The position numbers and the translations under genes are program-made. The notes under the pieces were generated by a model, which saw only the letters and a list, made by a program, of their open reading frames with translations, had not been told where the DNA came from and made no database searches. A DNA stretch of 64,000 nucleotides from Datisca glomerata (lineage: Eukaryota; Streptophyta; Magnoliopsida; Cucurbitales; Datiscaceae), in NCBI GenBank assembly GCA_003255025.1, contig QANY01008042.1, positions 248,001-312,000 of the forward strand, written 5' to 3'. Below are positions 60,253 through 64,000 of this stretch, piece by piece (positions within the stretch are counted from its first letter, which is position 1; the number at the start of each line of letters is the position of its first letter).

Positions 60253-61910
60253 CTAAACCATGATATCCTCAAACAATATAAGACCCATATGAGCAGTGTG
60301 CTCATGAAAGACCTTGGGTGGTAATCCCTTAGTGAGCAGATCCGTTATGATTGAGTTTGTCCCATTATGCTCTATGGATATCTGACAACTCTGTACCCTT
60401 TCTTTTACAACCAGGAACTTAAATATCTTGAACACGTCCAAGAATTCTGATTGATCATGAATAAGAAATAGGTAACCATATCTCGAGTAGTCGTCTATGA
60501 ACGATATAAAATGCTATTGACCATTCCATGAAACCTTAGGGAATGGCTCACAGATATCTGCATGAATCAACTCTAAGACGTATGTTGCTCTACACCTACT
60601 TTCTTTTGTTTGATCTATTTTCCCTTGATACACTCAATACATACATTAAGGTCTGAAAAATCAATGGATCCTAAAATGCCCTCTGATACAAGCCTTTGAA
60701 TTTTCATTTTGGAGATATGACATAAGCGCTTGTGCTAAATTGTAGCTGAATTTTCTTCATTAATGTTTCTTTTAGTACCTCATGATTCCACATGCAAGGC
60801 TTCACTATAAGATGTATTAATATCAAGCAAATATAAGTTATCATAAATATTAAGAAAACACGTACCAACAAGATTTGAACTTATTGATAAATTAAATTGA
60901 TTGTCTCCAAATGAACAATAATAACCTGATTTGTCCAACTTAGAAACAAAAACCAAATTCCGTGTAAACGACGGTACTACACAAGTATCAAATAAATCCA
61001 CATAAAATCCATCTTTCAATAACAATTTAAAATTTCCAATAGCCTCAACTTCTACCTATTCTCCATCTCCTACATAGATGTATCTTTCAGTATCAGTTGA
61101 ATTTTGATTGCTCAGGCATCCTTTTCTTTACACGCCAAGCGTTATATTTGGCACATTCCTTCTTTACATGTCCATGCTTCCCACAAAAGAAACAACCATC
61201 ATTATCCTTACGCGTTTCTTTTCTGCTAAACCCTTAACAACTTTTTTATCCTTCTTTCTCTTTTTATCTTTGCCCTTAAAAGTGCAAGCCAAATGAGCAC
61301 TTTCAGTCTGGTTATGCTTCATTCTCTCTTCCTCTTGCACACAATATGAAATGAGCTCGTTGAGAGTCAATTTCTATTTCTGAAAGTTATAACTGATTCG
61401 AAATTGATTATATTGTGCAGGAAGAGAGATAAATATCAAATGCACGAGCAAGTCATCTGACAGCTCAAGCGTGAGTGCCTTAATTTTTGAAGCAATGTTA
61501 GATATTTCCATAAAGTACTCCCTTATGTTCCATTTTCATTTATAGTTCATGCGAATCAAGCGTAGCAAAAGTGTGCTTGTTTTCGTCTTATCATTTTTGG
61601 CGAAACGCTTTTCAATTTCAACAAGGAACTCTTTGGCATTAGTTATCTCCTCGGATAATGCACCCCTGAATGCCTCCAGAATGATGCACTTTATGATCAT
61701 AAGACTCATATGGTTTGAATGATCCCACCTCTTAAAATTCTTTTTAGCATTAGAAGAACTTTCATCCGTAAGAGGGGCAGGTTCGTCCGCCCTGAGTGCA
61801 AGGTCCAAATCCATGAGGCTAAGAACAATTAACATGTTCTCTTTCCGTTCCTTAAAGTTGGTCCCGGTCAAAATGGGAATGTTGTTAAAGTTGGCAGATA
61901 CCGTAGTCAT
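60253..61910 (-). pseudogene. copia gag-integrase-RNase H remnant with RT deleted
   Basis: Gag N-terminus (61910-61536: NFNNIPILTGTNFKERKENM, EEITNAKEFLVEIEKRFAKN). Then the end of gag with ISYCVQEEERMKHNQTESAH (61370-61164) and a knuckle-like FVGSMDM/KKRM region. Then the GAG-pre-integrase (61025-60780: VVPSFTRNLVFVSKLDKSGYY). Then an integrase fragment (FIDDYSRYGYLFLIHDQSEF, about 60505-60446). That runs in the same frame into the C-terminus of RNase H (VKERVQSCQISIEHNGTNSI, ITDLLTKGLPPKVFHEHTAH). Reverse transcriptase and most of integrase and RNase H are missing at the join near 60415. Confidence 0.88.
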
Positions 61911-62889
61911 ATTAACTGTAAACAGAACAAAATAATTATCAAAATATGCTCATATCAAAAACCAATCATAGTATTCAATCAATTCAAATAATTAATCAGT
62001 CCATTTTCAAGATACCTAGCACAACATTAATATCAAGACTTTGGACAGTAATCTTAACTGTAAATGGTACTCTTGTTATAATGATCAAATACTGATAATA
62101 ATTCATGTCAAATAATAAATTTATCTTTGGATCAATTTATTATTCACATGTAAAACTTTATAATCGTCATGTGTTTACCATCATAAATGTGTGTGTAATT
62201 CGGTCAAATATTAACCTTCCTTCAGACCGACTAATACCCGTATGAATTTACACACACATAAACATCAAATATCTTCATAAATAATTTACACAAGAGAGGT
62301 CACTTTAGTGACATCTTACTTCAATTAACTCATTCAAAATGTTTAACAACCATAATTAATCTTTAAAGACTTATCAAAATAATTTTTAATTATACTATAG
62401 CGTTGCTACAATACCGTACATGTGAAGGAGTGAATTAAAAATTCTAATTTTATGTATGGTACCACAAAACAGAAAAAAAAAACTGTTTCTGCACATTACC
62501 CACGAAGTAGGGGATAATTACCATTAATCGGTACCAATACCGGAAAGCAGGGAACAATTCTTGCACCAGTACCGTACCAAATAACACTGGCCCAATTCCC
62601 TGTTTTCTCCAAAACTCTAACCTACGGCAGTTTTCTTCATCTATGGCATTCACGCCATTTTTTTAATATCCTTTCACCATTGATTTAACATAATCAATCA
62701 TCAAAAAACAGCATGGATATGCAATTCACATAACAAATCACACTTCCATATCAATAATTCATTATAAACATCAAAATATCAAAATCTCTAAATTATTAGA
62801 TCCAATAGAACCTTAATTTTAGATTTATTCTAAAATTTTCAAATTTAATCTTTCTCAAAGATATCAATAATGAAAACTTTGATGCCACT

Positions 62890-63367
62890 TGTAGGGATTG
62901 TAATCAAACATGATAAACATGTTATATAACACAAATAATCAAACTCTAATCTTATATACATATATCATTTTGATTTCTATGAAAAACAGATTCGTATAAC
63001 TCGATTGCGAAAGATTTATCTGGTTCCATGGATAATTGAGTCATAAATTAGAGGATCAGATCTTCCATCACAACCCCTTGAGTTCTTCTCCAATATTCTC
63101 TCTTGAAGGAATAAAGATTAACTACTATAAGAAAACAAGATTTTCTTACTTGTGTAATTTAGAGATAAATATTGTTATTTCTAATTTGACTTTTCAACAA
63201 ATTAAAATATTATTTCTGATATCTTTACATTAATTCTATGATAATTATACTCATAAGTCTTAAAATTTTAATTTTTAATTAGATAATTTTAATTATGTTT
63301 ATTCAAAAATAACATATACATATTTAATTTAACATATATGACCTCAAACATTGGATTTTTTTCAACA
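62890..63367 (-). repeat. 5' LTR of the TTCTA-flanked copia element (478 bp)
   Basis: Starts TGTTGAAAAA at 63367 on the minus strand and ends ATCCCTACA at 62890. It diverges from its partner LTR by many substitutions and a few indels, so the insertion is old. Confidence 0.92.
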
Positions 63368-63718
63368 TTCTAGACTCTGAGGACCCACACATAGGGTTGT
63401 CATATCAACTCCTTTTGGTCTTACATCCTACGGCAGTGACCTTAATTCTCCATTCGAATTTTAGGTTCTTGCAATGGATTGGTATGCATTGCCTGGATGA
63501 TTCTTTCCGAGATATTTACATTTGGAACCCTACTACTCGAGAATACAAAGCATTACCAAACCTTTATATTCCCAAACGTATTATTTGTTGTGTCTGGGCT
63601 TTTGGTTTTGGATATCAACAATTCACTGATGATTACAAGATTATTTTACTCTACGGCCGTCAATTCCAGTATAAAATCTTCTCTTTCAAAGCAAATAAAT
63701 GGAGTATTAAACTATGAT
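63368..63718 (+). pseudogene. 3' part of the split F-box gene (F-box-associated domain)
   Basis: Open frame of about 106 residues ending at TGA 63715. It has RDIYIWNPTTREYKALPNLY, AFGFGYQQFTDDYKIILLYG and FSFKANKWS, hallmarks of the plant F-box-associated (FBA) domain. It lacks a proper start because the F-box half lies at 59172-59319, beyond the copia insertion. The stop comes early; FBA proteins usually run 200 or more residues further. It is clearly related to F-box/kelch-type plant proteins and is not functional as it stands. Confidence 0.85.
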
Positions 63719-64000
63719 GCTAATATCTAGAATCTTCTAGGATATGATAGATGCTACTAGAATTTTTATCTTCTTATTGGATGAATGAAATTATTTTTAA
63801 TTCTAACATTATATATTAGTCTAAGGGTAAGGTTGAAAATATAAATTGATAAATTCTTATAGCATTCCTTTCTGCATTTCATCAAAACAAATAAAATAAT
63901 TTAATATTCTCACTGTTTAATTTATTTTTATTTTATTTTTATCTTTTCTCAGTTGTCATCATTTCTTATTATTTTATCATATATCTTATTAATTAATTAT
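63719..64000. other. AT-rich non-coding end of window
   Basis: AT-rich sequence after the F-box pseudogene; no gene or repeat recognised. Confidence 0.5.

Larger units (their letters stand above)
59320..63367 (-). mobile_element. Ty1/copia retrotransposon with both LTRs and TTCTA target duplication
   Basis: 5' LTR 63367-62890 and 3' LTR 59845-59320 on the minus strand, both TGTTGAAAAA...ATCCCTACA. TTCTA is duplicated at 59315-59319 and 63368-63372. The purine tract CACTGGGAGAT precedes the 3' LTR, and a weak primer site TGGCATCAAAG follows the 5' LTR. The interior is only 3.04 kb and lacks reverse transcriptase. It sits inside an F-box pseudogene. Confidence 0.93.

Overview
The window reads as nuclear DNA of a eudicot plant. 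It is AT-rich, its genes have introns with GT...AG junctions and plant-type TATA boxes, and most of it is plant transposable-element debris. I cannot name the species. Only three loci look like intact ordinary genes. They are a small predicted membrane protein (345-722, +), a six-exon plastid RelA/SpoT-type (p)ppGpp synthetase/hydrolase of the RSH2/RSH3 class (4979-1392, -), which lies tail-to-tail with the first gene, and a small basic protein of unknown function (40273-39881, -). The RSH exons join in frame into a predicted 740-residue protein that keeps the hydrolase and synthetase signatures.

From about 6.3 to 18 kb there is no convincing gene. This stretch holds a 55-bp/85-bp minisatellite framed by direct and inverted repeats, a C-rich minisatellite, an LTR plus gag-leader remnant (16.3-17.6 kb) and a hAT-type MITE. 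From about 18 to 33 kb lies an unusual block. A broken multi-exon gene with a plant mobile domain (PMD) runs on the + strand (19766-28435). It converges on a broken gene for a Ulp1-like C48 cysteine protease with the long N-terminal region typical of transposon-borne plant Ulp1 proteins (about 32690-29740, -). Several private tandem-repeat arrays and a foldback repeat accompany the pair. A Ty3/gypsy element (20385-25812) sits in the first intron of the PMD gene. It has a 5-bp target duplication, no pol, and LTRs of very unequal length (3.0 and 1.0 kb).

From 33 to 64 kb come further hAT-type MITEs, three with 8-bp target duplications across the window. A degraded CACTA transposon (about 43.9-49.7 kb) carries both usual genes, and an intron of it holds a roughly 290-bp piece of mitochondrial DNA. 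Three Ty1/copia elements follow. One of them, 59320-63367, has both LTRs and a TTCTA target duplication and has split an F-box pseudogene. A second, shorter F-box relic at 41508 appears to be its paralogue.

Nothing here forms an operon-like or cooperative pathway. The layout is a few housekeeping-type genes at the left and nested transposon insertions over the rest. The PMD/Ulp1 block is the best candidate for something poorly described. All protein assignments come from recognising family motifs by eye; no database search was run.
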